Below are positions 8,020 to 17,611 of a DNA stretch of 27,668 nt, piece after piece; the first letter of the stretch is position 1, and every line of letters begins with the position of its first letter. This DNA is from SG8-41 sp964521405 (lineage in GTDB: Bacteria; Pseudomonadota; Gammaproteobacteria; Burkholderiales; SG8-41), in NCBI GenBank assembly GCA_964521405.1, contig CAZFRR010000197.1, positions 1-27,668 on the forward strand, written 5' to 3'. The notes under the pieces are model-generated. The model saw only the letters and a list, made by a program, of their open reading frames with translations. It ran no database searches and was not told the DNA's origin. The position numbers were made by a program, and so were the translations under genes.

Positions 8020-11000
8020 ATGATGGGCAGGCATCTCAAAATCTATCCGCGAAAGCTGCTGGCGCTGGCAGTAGCGTCGTGCTTTGCGGGTGAGCTTGCC
8101 TACGCAAATCCCGCCGGTCCCGCGGTGGCGCGCGGCCAGGCAAGCTTTGCCACCCAGGGCAACACCCTCACCGTTACCAATAGCCCCGGCGCGATCATCA
8201 ACTGGCAGGGCTTTTCGATCCCAAGCCAGGACATCACCCGCTTTCTCCAGCAGTCGGCCTCGAGCGCGGTCCTGAACCGCGTCACCGGCGCCACGCCGTC
8301 GGCGATACTCGGGCAGTTGCAGTCGAACGGCCGGGTCTACCTGATCAATCCCAACGGCATCACCATCGGCAAGGGCGCCGTCATCGATGTTGCCGGCTTC
8401 GTTGCCTCGAGCCTCAATCTCTCCGATGCTGATTTCGTTGCCGGCCGCCACCGGTTCACCGAGACGCCCGGCGCGGGCCCAGTCATCAACCAGGGCACGA
8501 TCAAGACGCCATCCGGCGGCATGGTGTATCTCGTCGGACAGAACATCGAGAACCACGGCATCATCAAGAGCCCCCAGGGGGAAATCGTTCTAGCGGCCGG
8601 CAAGAGCGTCGAGCTCGTTGACGCGGGCACCCCCGAGATCCGCGTCCAGATCACCGCGCCGGACAACCAGGCGTTGAACCTCGGGCAGTTGTTTGCATCC
8701 GGCGGGCGGATTGGCATGTACGGCGGGCTGGTGCGCCAGGGCGGCATCGCGAATGCCAACACCGCAGTGGTCGGCGAGAACGGCAAGATCGTGTTCAAGG
8801 CCACGAAGGACGTCACGCTCGATGCCGGCAGCCTCACCACCGCCAGCGGGCCGAGCGGCGGCAGCGTCACGGCGCAAGCCGAGACCGGAACGTTGCTTGC
8901 GTCCGGGACGATCGAAGCGATAGGCCTTGGCTCCCCTCCTGCCGGAGGAGGGGTGGCGCAAAGCGCCGGGGTGGTGGGAGATCCTTTCGAAGGAGGGGTG
9001 GCCGCGACCGGGGACGGGGTGGTGGGCAAGGGCGGCACGGTCCATCTTCTCGGAACGCAGGTCGGCCTGACAGGCAACGCAAAAGTTGACGTTTCGGGAC
9101 AGTCCGGCGGCGGCACGGTGCTGGTGGGCGGCGATTTCCAGGGCAAGAATCCGGACATCCAGAATGCATTCCGGACCTATTTCGGCCCGGACGCCGTGAT
9201 CAAGGCGGACGCGATCACGAGCGGCGACGGCGGCAAGGTAATCGTCTGGGCCGATGACATTACCTGGTTCTACGGGACGATCACGGCGCGCGGTGGTTCG
9301 CAGTCCGGCAATGGCGGGTTTGTCGAGGTCTCGGGCAAGGCCAACCTTGCCTTTGACGGCCGGGTTGATGCCGGCGCACCGAACGGACAGGCGGGAACGC
9401 TGCTGCTAGATCCACAAGACATCAACATTGTTGACAGCGCAGGGACGAACGACAACAACCAGCTTAACGTGGATGTTCCGACCGCCGGCGATCCGGCGGG
9501 CTCGGTGTTCTTTGCCAATGGCGGCGCAGTCACATTCACAATCACTGACGAAGCCCTTGAATCCCAGACCGGCAACATCGTGCTCCAGGCGACGCGGGAC
9601 ATCACGGTCAGTGCTGGATTGAGCGGCGGGCTCAACTTGGTCAACCAGGGAACCGGCGAGCGCGTCGCGGTCCAGGCGGGCAGGCACATAAACATCCTGT
9701 CGCCCCTCACCACGAATGGGGCGGCCATCATTCTCGAGGCGGACTCGCCGCATGCCGGGGCCACCGATCGCATCGGCCAAATCACTGTTGCTGCTGCGGC
9801 CTCTGTGATTTCCAACGGTGGCTCGATAACGTTGATCGCGGGTGGAAATGCTACGGGATCTACCGCTACAAGCGACGCGGTAGCAGATAATTCCGGCTTC
9901 AGGCCTGTTGGGATCGTCGACGCCGGAGCAGGGGGCATCAACCTGGCTCTTTCCGGCGGGAGCGCCGATGAACTGGGAATCGGGGTGACCGGCACCATCA
10001 CGCAGATACTGGGCAACCACATCACCACGCCTAGCTTGGGCAGCATCACCAATCTGAGAACGACCGGAGCATTGGTGATTGGGTCTGCGACTAGCGCTGG
10101 CACCAACGGTCTGGGCTCCGGTGCCCAGACGCTGACTGTCAACAGGATCTCCAATACGTACACCGACGCCGACATCATTCTGCTTGCAACTCCCCCCGCG
10201 AGCTCCTTCCAAATGATAGCGGGCAGCGGCGGAATCCAGCTTGATCGACCTTTGACCACCTACCAGCCGACGACCATCAGCACCTCCGGTCCGCTGACTA
10301 TCACCGATCCGATCATTACGTCGAACAATAGCCTGACGCTGAGTGCCTCCAGCGTGACAGGCAGTGGATTCATCAACACTGGCAGCGGTAGTTGCTATGG
10401 AACCGGGTGCGTAACGATTTTCTGGGATGGCGGTGCGGGAACGCCAAACTGGTTCGACCAGAACAACTGGAGCGGGAATTTGGTTCCGGGGAATAGTAGC
10501 GACGTCACAATAGGCACCGGGTTTGCCACGATCGTAGTCAATGGACTGGGTCAGGCGAAGAGCCTGGTTGCCGGCAGCGCGGTACAGGTTCCCTCTACCC
10601 GATCTCTGACTCTGACGAATGCATCGAACCTCAGCGGCGCAGATATTTCTGGGGGCGGTGTCACGTTCAACGGAGGGGCGAGCGTGGGCTCGCTTGCGCT
10701 CTCGAGTGGCACGGTGAATGGCAGTGGAATTCTTGCCGTCACCTCCGACTTCAACCAGACGGGCGGTAGCCTCGCCAGCACCTTTTCGAACCTGGCGCTT
10801 ACGAGGAGTGGCAACTTCACGGTTGGGGGCTTCCAGGCGTCGAATTCCATTTCGCTCACGGCGGCGGGCGGCGCGCTTCTCGATGGGAACGGCACGAGCG
10901 TGAATGTGACCGCGCCGACTACAACGCTTACAGCGGCCAATGGCATTAATCTCGACACTTCCGTTTCGACGCTGACGACCGGTAATACCGCGACCGGCAA

Positions 11001-13014
11001 CACGGCGATTCGTAATACGGGTCCACTAACCGTCAGCGGTATGAGCAACGCGGGCGCTGGCACCATCCTGCTCACCAACACTGACCGGATCACGTTAAAC
11101 GGCGCCGTTAGCGCGAGCGGTGGCAGTGGCAACCAGATTGTGTTGGCAGGGACCGGTTTTACCAATAACGCCGGCTCCTCCGCCCTGAATCCGGGATCGG
11201 GCCGTTGGCTGGTTTATTCCGGAAATCCAGCCTCTGATAATCGAGGTGGACTTGGCTACGGCTTCAAGCAGTACAACGCGACTTACGGTGTGACGTCCAT
11301 AGCGGGGAGCGGCAATGGGTTTCTGTACACGACAAGTCCCAGCATAACTCCAAGCCTGGGCGGGACGGCGACAAAGGTTTACGACGGCAACACGGCCGCA
11401 CCGACAATATCGCTGACTGCTTCACCGTTCTCGGGAGTGATAGACGGCGATTCGGTGTCGCTCACGGCAGGTGCGGCTAGCTATCTCGACAAGAACGTCG
11501 GCAGCAGCAAGCAGGTCAATGCAAGTGGCATTTCGATCGCGAGCGCCACTGACGGTGCTGCGACAGTCTACGGGTATCAACTGTTGACGACCGCGAGTGC
11601 CAACGTTGGCACGATCACGGCGCGCGCGCTGACGATCGGCGCGACGGGCCAGAACAAGGTCTACGACGGGGGCACGGCGGGGACGGTGACGCTGGCGGAC
11701 AACCGCGTGGCCGGGGACGTGCTCACCACGAGCTACACGGGGGCGGCGTTCAATGACAAGAACGTGGGCACGGGCAAGCCGGTGAGCGTGACGGGCCTGG
11801 GGCTGACGGGCACGGATGCGGGCAATTACACGTTTAACGCGACGGCGGGGACGGCGGCGGACATTAACCCGGCAGTGGTCAGCCTCGCCGGCAACCGGGC
11901 CTATGACAGCAGCACCAGCTTCGGCCCGGGAGCGTTTGGCACGATCAACGGCGTGAACGGCGAGACGCTTACCGTCGCCAGCGGCACCGGCACGGTGGCG
12001 AGCCCGAAAGTCCTGGCGGGCACGCAATCCCTTGCGCCGGGCGACTTAGCGCTGGGCAATGGCACCGGTTTGGCTTCGAACTACCGGATCGCCGCGAACA
12101 ACAATACCGGCACGATCACGGCAACGACATCGGTTCCATTCGCATGGGACGGCTCGGCAACGGACCTGCGCTGGGAAAACCCTGCGAACTGGAATCAGGG
12201 CGCAATCCCGCTGAATGGCGCAATGGCCAATATCCCGGGGGGATTGAGCGGGCCGGTCGTTTATTCCAGCGTGAGCGGTGCAACCAGCCTGAAAACCCTG
12301 AGCAGCGCTTCGGGATTCTTGATCACCGGAGGAACGCTGACCCTGGGGAATTCGCCCGCGGATGTTTCCACGTTCAGCGGACGGCCGCTAACGCTGAGTG
12401 GCGGCACCCTCAACGGGACCGGCACGATCAGCCTGGCGGGGACGACGCTGGATGTCAATGCGAGAGGCTTGTTAGGCGGCTCGCGAACGATCCTGGGGAA
12501 CGTAAACAATTTCGAAGGTACCGTGAGCCCCGGCGCCTCCCCGGGAATCATGACCATCGACGGCAATTACTATCAGGGCCCCTTGGGCACGCTGCTGGCT
12601 GAAATCGGCGGCCCGGTGGCCGGCGCCCAGTACGACCAGTTGATCGTTACCGGAACCGTGACGCTGGGCGGCGCTCTCAATGTCGCGTTCGTCAATGGCT
12701 TCAATCCCGCAACCAATGATGCGTTCACGATCGTTCAGAGCGGCGCGATCAGCGGGACCTTTGCGTCCGAGCCCTCCACGACGACTCTGGTAACGAACTA
12801 TCTTGCTTCGGGCGTTACCCTGACCAACAGCGCGATCATTCCCGACTCGATACTGAACACGCAGTTCAATCAGATGAATAATGCAACACCGGACAGCACC
12901 GGGGCCCTCAACGTGGAAACCACCATCAATGCCGAGACCGGCGAACGGGAGATCGTGGACAGCACGACCGCGGTGAATGCCAAGCCCACCCTCAAGGCGG
13001 GCCTCTGCAGATAG
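8020..13014 (+). CDS. Filamentous-haemagglutinin-type two-partner-secretion exoprotein
   Basis: Very large secreted protein of 1664 aa. The start is ATG 8020 (or 8023), after AGGG; the signal peptide runs to ELAYA-NPAGP. Residues about 30-280 form the haemagglutination-activity/TPS domain: TQGNTLTVTNSPGAIINW, SSAVLNRVTG, LQSNGRVYLINPNGITIGKG (NPNG at 110-113). Beta-helix-like repeats follow, then two WDG...NW modules (FWDGGAGTPNWFDQNNW and FAWDGSATDLRWENPANW) flanking two YDG-type repeats (TATKVYDGNTAAP and QNKVYDGGTAGTV) and a further related one. It lacks an autotransporter barrel, so secretion needs a TpsB partner, and none is in the window. Residues about 305-336 derive from an in-frame repeat insertion. 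It probably acts as an adhesin or matrix protein; the specific binding partner is unknown. Confidence 0.9.
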   Translation: MMGRHLKIYPRKLLALAVASCFAGELAYANPAGPAVARGQASFATQGNTLTVTNSPGAIINWQGFSIPSQDITRFLQQSASSAVLNRVTGATPSAILGQLQSNGRVYLINPNGITIGKGAVIDVAGFVASSLNLSDADFVAGRHRFTETPGAGPVINQGTIKTPSGGMVYLVGQNIENHGIIKSPQGEIVLAAGKSVELVDAGTPEIRVQITAPDNQALNLGQLFASGGRIGMYGGLVRQGGIANANTAVVGENGKIVFKATKDVTLDAGSLTTASGPSGGSVTAQAETGTLLASGTIEAIGLGSPPAGGGVAQSAGVVGDPFEGGVAATGDGVVGKGGTVHLLGTQVGLTGNAKVDVSGQSGGGTVLVGGDFQGKNPDIQNAFRTYFGPDAVIKADAITSGDGGKVIVWADDITWFYGTITARGGSQSGNGGFVEVSGKANLAFDGRVDAGAPNGQAGTLLLDPQDINIVDSAGTNDNNQLNVDVPTAGDPAGSVFFANGGAVTFTITDEALESQTGNIVLQATRDITVSAGLSGGLNLVNQGTGERVAVQAGRHINILSPLTTNGAAIILEADSPHAGATDRIGQITVAAAASVISNGGSITLIAGGNATGSTATSDAVADNSGFRPVGIVDAGAGGINLALSGGSADELGIGVTGTITQILGNHITTPSLGSITNLRTTGALVIGSATSAGTNGLGSGAQTLTVNRISNTYTDADIILLATPPASSFQMIAGSGGIQLDRPLTTYQPTTISTSGPLTITDPIITSNNSLTLSASSVTGSGFINTGSGSCYGTGCVTIFWDGGAGTPNWFDQNNWSGNLVPGNSSDVTIGTGFATIVVNGLGQAKSLVAGSAVQVPSTRSLTLTNASNLSGADISGGGVTFNGGASVGSLALSSGTVNGSGILAVTSDFNQTGGSLASTFSNLALTRSGNFTVGGFQASNSISLTAAGGALLDGNGTSVNVTAPTTTLTAANGINLDTSVSTLTTGNTATGNTAIRNTGPLTVSGMSNAGAGTILLTNTDRITLNGAVSASGGSGNQIVLAGTGFTNNAGSSALNPGSGRWLVYSGNPASDNRGGLGYGFKQYNATYGVTSIAGSGNGFLYTTSPSITPSLGGTATKVYDGNTAAPTISLTASPFSGVIDGDSVSLTAGAASYLDKNVGSSKQVNASGISIASATDGAATVYGYQLLTTASANVGTITARALTIGATGQNKVYDGGTAGTVTLADNRVAGDVLTTSYTGAAFNDKNVGTGKPVSVTGLGLTGTDAGNYTFNATAGTAADINPAVVSLAGNRAYDSSTSFGPGAFGTINGVNGETLTVASGTGTVASPKVLAGTQSLAPGDLALGNGTGLASNYRIAANNNTGTITATTSVPFAWDGSATDLRWENPANWNQGAIPLNGAMANIPGGLSGPVVYSSVSGATSLKTLSSASGFLITGGTLTLGNSPADVSTFSGRPLTLSGGTLNGTGTISLAGTTLDVNARGLLGGSRTILGNVNNFEGTVSPGASPGIMTIDGNYYQGPLGTLLAEIGGPVAGAQYDQLIVTGTVTLGGALNVAFVNGFNPATNDAFTIVQSGAISGTFASEPSTTTLVTNYLASGVTLTNSAIIPDSILNTQFNQMNNATPDSTGALNVETTINAETGEREIVDSTTAVNAKPTLKAGLCR
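8931..9026 (+). repeat. Palindromic repeat element inserted in frame in the exoprotein gene
   Basis: Bases 8931-8980 match the intergenic element at 14038-14087 (opposite strand) over 50 bp with only two substitutions outside a 4-nt loop. The hairpin CCCCTCCT with AGGAGGGG is kept in both. A second, partial copy follows at 8981-9026 (CCTTTCGAAGGAGGGG then GACGGGGTGGTGGG). Together they span 96 nt, a multiple of three. They encode an odd Gly/Val/Ala stretch (PPAGGGVAQSAGVVG, DPFEGGVAATGDGVVG) between LASGTIEAIG and KGGTVHLLG. Confidence 0.85.
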
Positions 13015-13036
13015 GATTCCCGCGCCTGCGGATCGG

Positions 13037-13990
13037 TTAATCGCCCTTGATGCCGGCAGCCTTGATGACCTTGCCCCAACGAGCGTAATCCTCGCGTATC
13101 AGTTGCGCGAGCGCTTGGGGCGTTCCAGTCACCACCTCGATGCCCAGCGGGGCAAGCCGGGCCCTCACGTCGGGCGAACCCAGCGTTTTGGCGACGTCCG
13201 CGCTGACCTGGTTGACGATGGCGGGCGGAACTTTCGCGGGCATGGCGAGGCTGATCCACACGTCCAGCGCGTAGCCGGAGTATCCCGCTTCGGCAATCGT
13301 GGGCGCCTCCGGCGCCAGCGGGGAGCGCCGCGACCCGGCGGAGGCCAGCAGCCGGAGCTTCCCGTCCTTGATGTGCGGCACCAGCGAGTTCGCCGCGCCG
13401 ATCCATACCTGGATGCGCCCGGGCAGCAGATCGTTGATTGCCGGCGCCGCGCCCTTGTACGGAACGTGATGCATCTGGATGCCGGCGAAATGCATCAGCA
13501 TCGCGGTGCCGAGGTGCTGCGGGCTGCCGTTGCCGGATGACCCGTAATTCAACGCGCCCGGTTTCGCCTTGGCGAGCGCCACCAGCTCCTGCGTCGATTT
13601 GGCCGGCACCGAAGGGTGGACCACGAGCAGGAACTGGAGCCGCGCAAGCTGCGTCACCGGCGTGAAGTCCTGGAGCGGATTGAACGATGTTTTCTCGAGA
13701 TGGGAATTCACCGTCAGGATGTTGTCGGTGGCGAGGAGCCAGGTGTGCCCGTCCGGCGCGCTCTTCGCGACGATCTCGGCGGCGAGGTTGTGGTGCGCGC
13801 CCGGCCGGTTGTCCACCACGATCTGCTGCGACCACATGCCCGATAATCCGGTGCCGATGGTGCGCGCCATGAGGTCGGGCGAGCCGCCCGGGGGCAGCGG
13901 CACGACGAACCTCACCGGACGGGTGGGAAAGTTTTGCGCGAACGAAGCGCACGCGCCCAACAGCGCGACAAGACAGCAAATGACTCGCAT
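13037..13990 (-). CDS. Bug/TctC-family periplasmic solute receptor
   Basis: Periplasmic substrate-binding protein of the tripartite tricarboxylate transporter (Bug) family, 317 aa. The chosen start is ATG 13990 (MRVICCLVALLGACASFAQ), with AGGGG about 8 nt upstream; it gives a clean signal peptide, and the upstream in-frame extension reads through the leader. Family landmarks: FPTRPVRFVVPLPPGGSPDLMAR after the signal peptide (split FPTRPVRFVVPLPPGG, SPDLMAR), VVDNRPGA, LNYGSSGNGSPQHLG, MHHVPYKGAAPAINDLLPG, and the C-terminal LIREDYARWGKVIKAAGIK. There are no TctA/TctB membrane subunits in the window, as is usual for the many orphan Bug proteins. It lies downstream of an aldehyde dehydrogenase on the same strand, so it may bind an aldehyde- or carboxylate-related substrate; the ligand cannot be read from sequence. 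Confidence 0.92.
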   Translation of the reverse strand: MRVICCLVALLGACASFAQNFPTRPVRFVVPLPPGGSPDLMARTIGTGLSGMWSQQIVVDNRPGAHHNLAAEIVAKSAPDGHTWLLATDNILTVNSHLEKTSFNPLQDFTPVTQLARLQFLLVVHPSVPAKSTQELVALAKAKPGALNYGSSGNGSPQHLGTAMLMHFAGIQMHHVPYKGAAPAINDLLPGRIQVWIGAANSLVPHIKDGKLRLLASAGSRRSPLAPEAPTIAEAGYSGYALDVWISLAMPAKVPPAIVNQVSADVAKTLGSPDVRARLAPLGIEVVTGTPQALAQLIREDYARWGKVIKAAGIKGD

Positions 13991-14037
13991 GGGATTTCCC
14001 CTTCCGAAAGTTTCCTCGCCTGACAGACAGATCGCTC

Positions 14038-14087
14038 CTCCCACCACCCCGTCGCTTCGCGCCACCCCTCCTCAATAAGGAGGGGAG
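14038..14087 (-). repeat. Dispersed 50-bp palindromic repeat (intergenic copy)
   Basis: On the minus strand it reads CTCCCCTCCT, loop TATT, GAGGAGGGGTGGCGCGAAGC, then GACGGGGTGGTGGGAG. This is the same element as at 8931-8980 inside the exoprotein gene, where the loop is GCCG. It lies about 50 nt upstream of the Bug receptor start, in the 199-nt gap before that gene. The rest of the gap (14088-14157) shows no gene. Confidence 0.85.
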
Positions 14088-14157
14088 ATTCCGAATCGGT
14101 GAGGACGCCTCTTTTAGTTCAACATTCCCGGGTTCTTGAATGAGTTGTATTTTATTC

Positions 14158-14189
14158 AGGATTTTGCCGGAGCGAAGCCCGGCAAAATC

Positions 14190-14191
<2 letters not shown>
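14158..14191 (-). repeat. 13-8-13 palindrome at the aldehyde dehydrogenase stop
   Basis: Arms AGGATTTTGCCGG (14158-14170) and CCGGCAAAATCCT (14179-14191) pair perfectly around AGCGAAGC. It overlaps the stop codon of the aldehyde dehydrogenase. No T-run follows on either strand, so it is not a standard terminator, though it could protect the mRNA 3' end. A related hairpin lies at 15746-15779. Confidence 0.8.
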
Positions 14192-15674
<1,483 letters not shown>

Positions 15675-15745
15675 GGAGAGTCCTCCGGGCATTGGACGAT
15701 GCGGTGTTGGCCGCAATTTTGATTGCGAGTGTATCATTCGCCATC

Positions 15746-15779
15746 GGGAGTTTGTCGGCCCAGAGCCCGGCAAACTCCC
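15746..15779 (+). repeat. 13-8-13 palindrome directly before a Bug receptor ribosome site
   Basis: Arms GGGAGTTTGTCGG (15746-15758) and CCGGCAAACTCCC (15767-15779) pair with one G-T wobble around CCCAGAGC. The architecture equals that of the hairpin at 14158-14191. Arm differences at two positions are compensated on the other side. It ends 1 nt before the GGAGGA ribosome site of the receptor at 15790, so it would sit in that mRNA's 5' leader. Confidence 0.8.
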
Positions 15780-15789
15780 AGGAGGAGTG

Positions 15790-16752
15790 ATGAAAGTTCT
15801 GCTGCGTATTGCTGCTGCGGCGCTGGCCGCGCTCTTCGTTTGCACCGCCTTCGCACAATATCCCGCGCGGCCGGTCCGGTTGATCGTGTCGATTCCGCCC
15901 GGCGGCGCGCCCGACATCGCGGCCCGTGTGCTCGGCCAGAAACTTTCCGAATCGTTCGGCCAGCAGTTCGTGGTGGACAACCGTCCCGGCTCCAACGGCA
16001 ATATCGCCGCCGATATCGTGGCCAAGTCCGCGCCGGACGGCTACACCCTGGGGCTGTTCGCGGACAGCCTGATCGCGATCAACCCGCACATCTACGCGAA
16101 GATGCCGGTGGACACGCTGAAGGACCTGGCGCCGCTGGCGAGCGTCGCGTCCAACCAGTTCGTGCTATCGGTCAATCCATCGCTGCCGGTGAAATCGTTC
16201 AAGGAGTTCGTCGAGTACGCGCGCAAGGCAAACCCGCCGCTCGCCTACGCCTCGGGCGGCAACGGCAGCCAGCACCAGATGTGCATGGAGATGCTGAAGC
16301 AGCGCGCCGGCATCAATCTCATCCACGTCCCCTTCAAGGGCGGCGCGCCGGCCACCCTCGCCACCGTCAGCGGCGAAACCATGGCGATGTTCTCGGGCAC
16401 TTCCAGCGCACCGCAGATCAGGGCGGGCAAGCTGCGCGCGCTGGCGGTGACCGGCAGGCAGCGCGCGGCGGTGCTTCCCGAGCTGCCGACCATCGGCGAG
16501 TTCTATCCCGGCTACGAAGTGACGATCTGGCTGGGCCTGTTTCTGCCGGTTGGCACGCCCGCAGCCGTGGTGTCCCGGTTGCGCGCGGAGATCGGAAGAG
16601 CGCTCGCGACCGCCGAGGTGAAGGAAAGACTCAACGCTTCCGGGGGGCTCGACCCGTTTGCCTCGACGCCCGAGCAATACGCCGCCCTGATCCGCAACGA
16701 CTACAAGAAGTACGGCAAGCTGGTGAAGGACATCGGCGCCAAAGTGGAGTGA
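15790..16752 (+). CDS. Bug/TctC-family periplasmic solute receptor (second copy)
   Basis: Second receptor of the tripartite tricarboxylate transporter type, 320 aa. The start ATG 15790 follows GGAGGA and opens a typical signal peptide (MKVLLRIAAAALAALFVCTAFAQ; cleavage after FAQ). The mature protein starts YPARPVRLIVSIPPGGAPDIAARVLG (split YPARPVRLIVSIPPGG, APDIAARVLG). It shows VVDNRPGSNGN, SAPDGYTLG, YASGGNGSQHQM, IHVPFKGGAPATLATVSG and the C-terminal LIRNDYKKYGKLVKDIGAKVE. It is a diverged paralogue of the receptor at 13037-13990. It is the first gene of a compact run with the 269-aa protein (4 nt later) and the efflux transporter. The ligand is unknown. A strong hairpin abuts its ribosome site. 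Confidence 0.93.
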   Translation: MKVLLRIAAAALAALFVCTAFAQYPARPVRLIVSIPPGGAPDIAARVLGQKLSESFGQQFVVDNRPGSNGNIAADIVAKSAPDGYTLGLFADSLIAINPHIYAKMPVDTLKDLAPLASVASNQFVLSVNPSLPVKSFKEFVEYARKANPPLAYASGGNGSQHQMCMEMLKQRAGINLIHVPFKGGAPATLATVSGETMAMFSGTSSAPQIRAGKLRALAVTGRQRAAVLPELPTIGEFYPGYEVTIWLGLFLPVGTPAAVVSRLRAEIGRALATAEVKERLNASGGLDPFASTPEQYAALIRNDYKKYGKLVKDIGAKVE

Positions 16753-16756
16753 GGCA

Positions 16757-17566
16757 ATGCCTTTCAGCGCCAGGCTGCAGCAATTGATCGACGCCGCTGC
16801 TCCCTACTGGGCGGGCGAGGCCGCGGTGTTCGAGGCCTACTGGACCTGGGAGCGGCGCACGCGCGAGTCCGACCTCGCCTGGCTCAATCACCAGTGCTTC
16901 AAGGAAATCTGGGGCTCCGGCGTCGCCGACAAGAAGCTGGGCCTCTTCCTGGGTCCGCTGGAGGAGTTGAAGGCGGCGTTTCCGAAGATCGACGTCGAAG
17001 TCGACCGCCACGAAGTGCTGGGGCTCGCCGAGGCGCTGTGGGCCGAGTTTGCCCACTACTGCGCGTTTGCGGACGCTCACGACGGCCTGCTGCTTCCGGG
17101 CGAGCCCAGGATCAATCCCGGGCAGCTCAAGTGGTGGAAGGAAGACGAGGCGCTCGCCAACGTGCGCTACGGCCACATCGATCGCCACGGCAGTCTCGGC
17201 CGGCGCGCGGCGCGCTTCACCGAGGGGGGCTATTGCACGTTGTTTTCCGCGGGCATGCGGTTGAAGGATCACCCGACGCCGGGGCACGAGCGCGCCGACG
17301 GTCTCATCGCCCAGGCGTGCGGCAAGGTTTACGACGACGAGTTCGGCCACATGCTGAAAGGCATCGCCGGGCTGGATGCCGAAGGATTGACGGAAGCCGA
17401 GTGGAAAACGCTCGCGGACATTTCCGTCGAGCAGCTCCACTATCGCATCCTGATGCGAAACGCGCAGTTCGGGCGCCCGCTCGAGGGCGCGCGGCTCGAT
17501 GACGCGCTGGCGGGCCGGTGCCAACCGGTCCGCTTCGACTACGAACGGGCGCGGCGCGCGGCGTGA
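16757..17566 (+). CDS. Unrecognised protein with three ExxH motifs (ferritin-like candidate)
   Basis: I do not recognise this 269-aa protein by family. It starts at ATG 16757, 4 nt after the Bug receptor stop, behind GAGTGAGG, so it is very likely cotranscribed. It has no signal peptide or membrane segment, and is rich in Trp, His, Glu and predicted helix. Three ExxH motifs lie in helix-like stretches: Glu97-His100 (ALWAEFAHYCAF), Glu195-His198 (VYDDEFGHMLKGI) and Glu225-His228 (ISVEQLHYRIL). An acidic N-terminal helix (EAAVFEAYWTWERR, 21-34) precedes them. This spacing recalls four-helix diiron proteins of the ferritin-like superfamily, a hypothesis only. The context of a solute receptor and efflux pump suggests a role with an organic substrate. 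Confidence 0.75.
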   Translation: MPFSARLQQLIDAAAPYWAGEAAVFEAYWTWERRTRESDLAWLNHQCFKEIWGSGVADKKLGLFLGPLEELKAAFPKIDVEVDRHEVLGLAEALWAEFAHYCAFADAHDGLLLPGEPRINPGQLKWWKEDEALANVRYGHIDRHGSLGRRAARFTEGGYCTLFSAGMRLKDHPTPGHERADGLIAQACGKVYDDEFGHMLKGIAGLDAEGLTEAEWKTLADISVEQLHYRILMRNAQFGRPLEGARLDDALAGRCQPVRFDYERARRAA

Positions 17567-17611
17567 ATGGCCGGCCGCATCGGTCATAGATAGCAGGCCC
17601 GGCGCACCGTC

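Noticed and set aside
7881..8093. Small 70-codon gene before the exoprotein
   Set aside because: It overlaps the exoprotein start and signal peptide in another frame, with no ribosome site or recognisable sequence.
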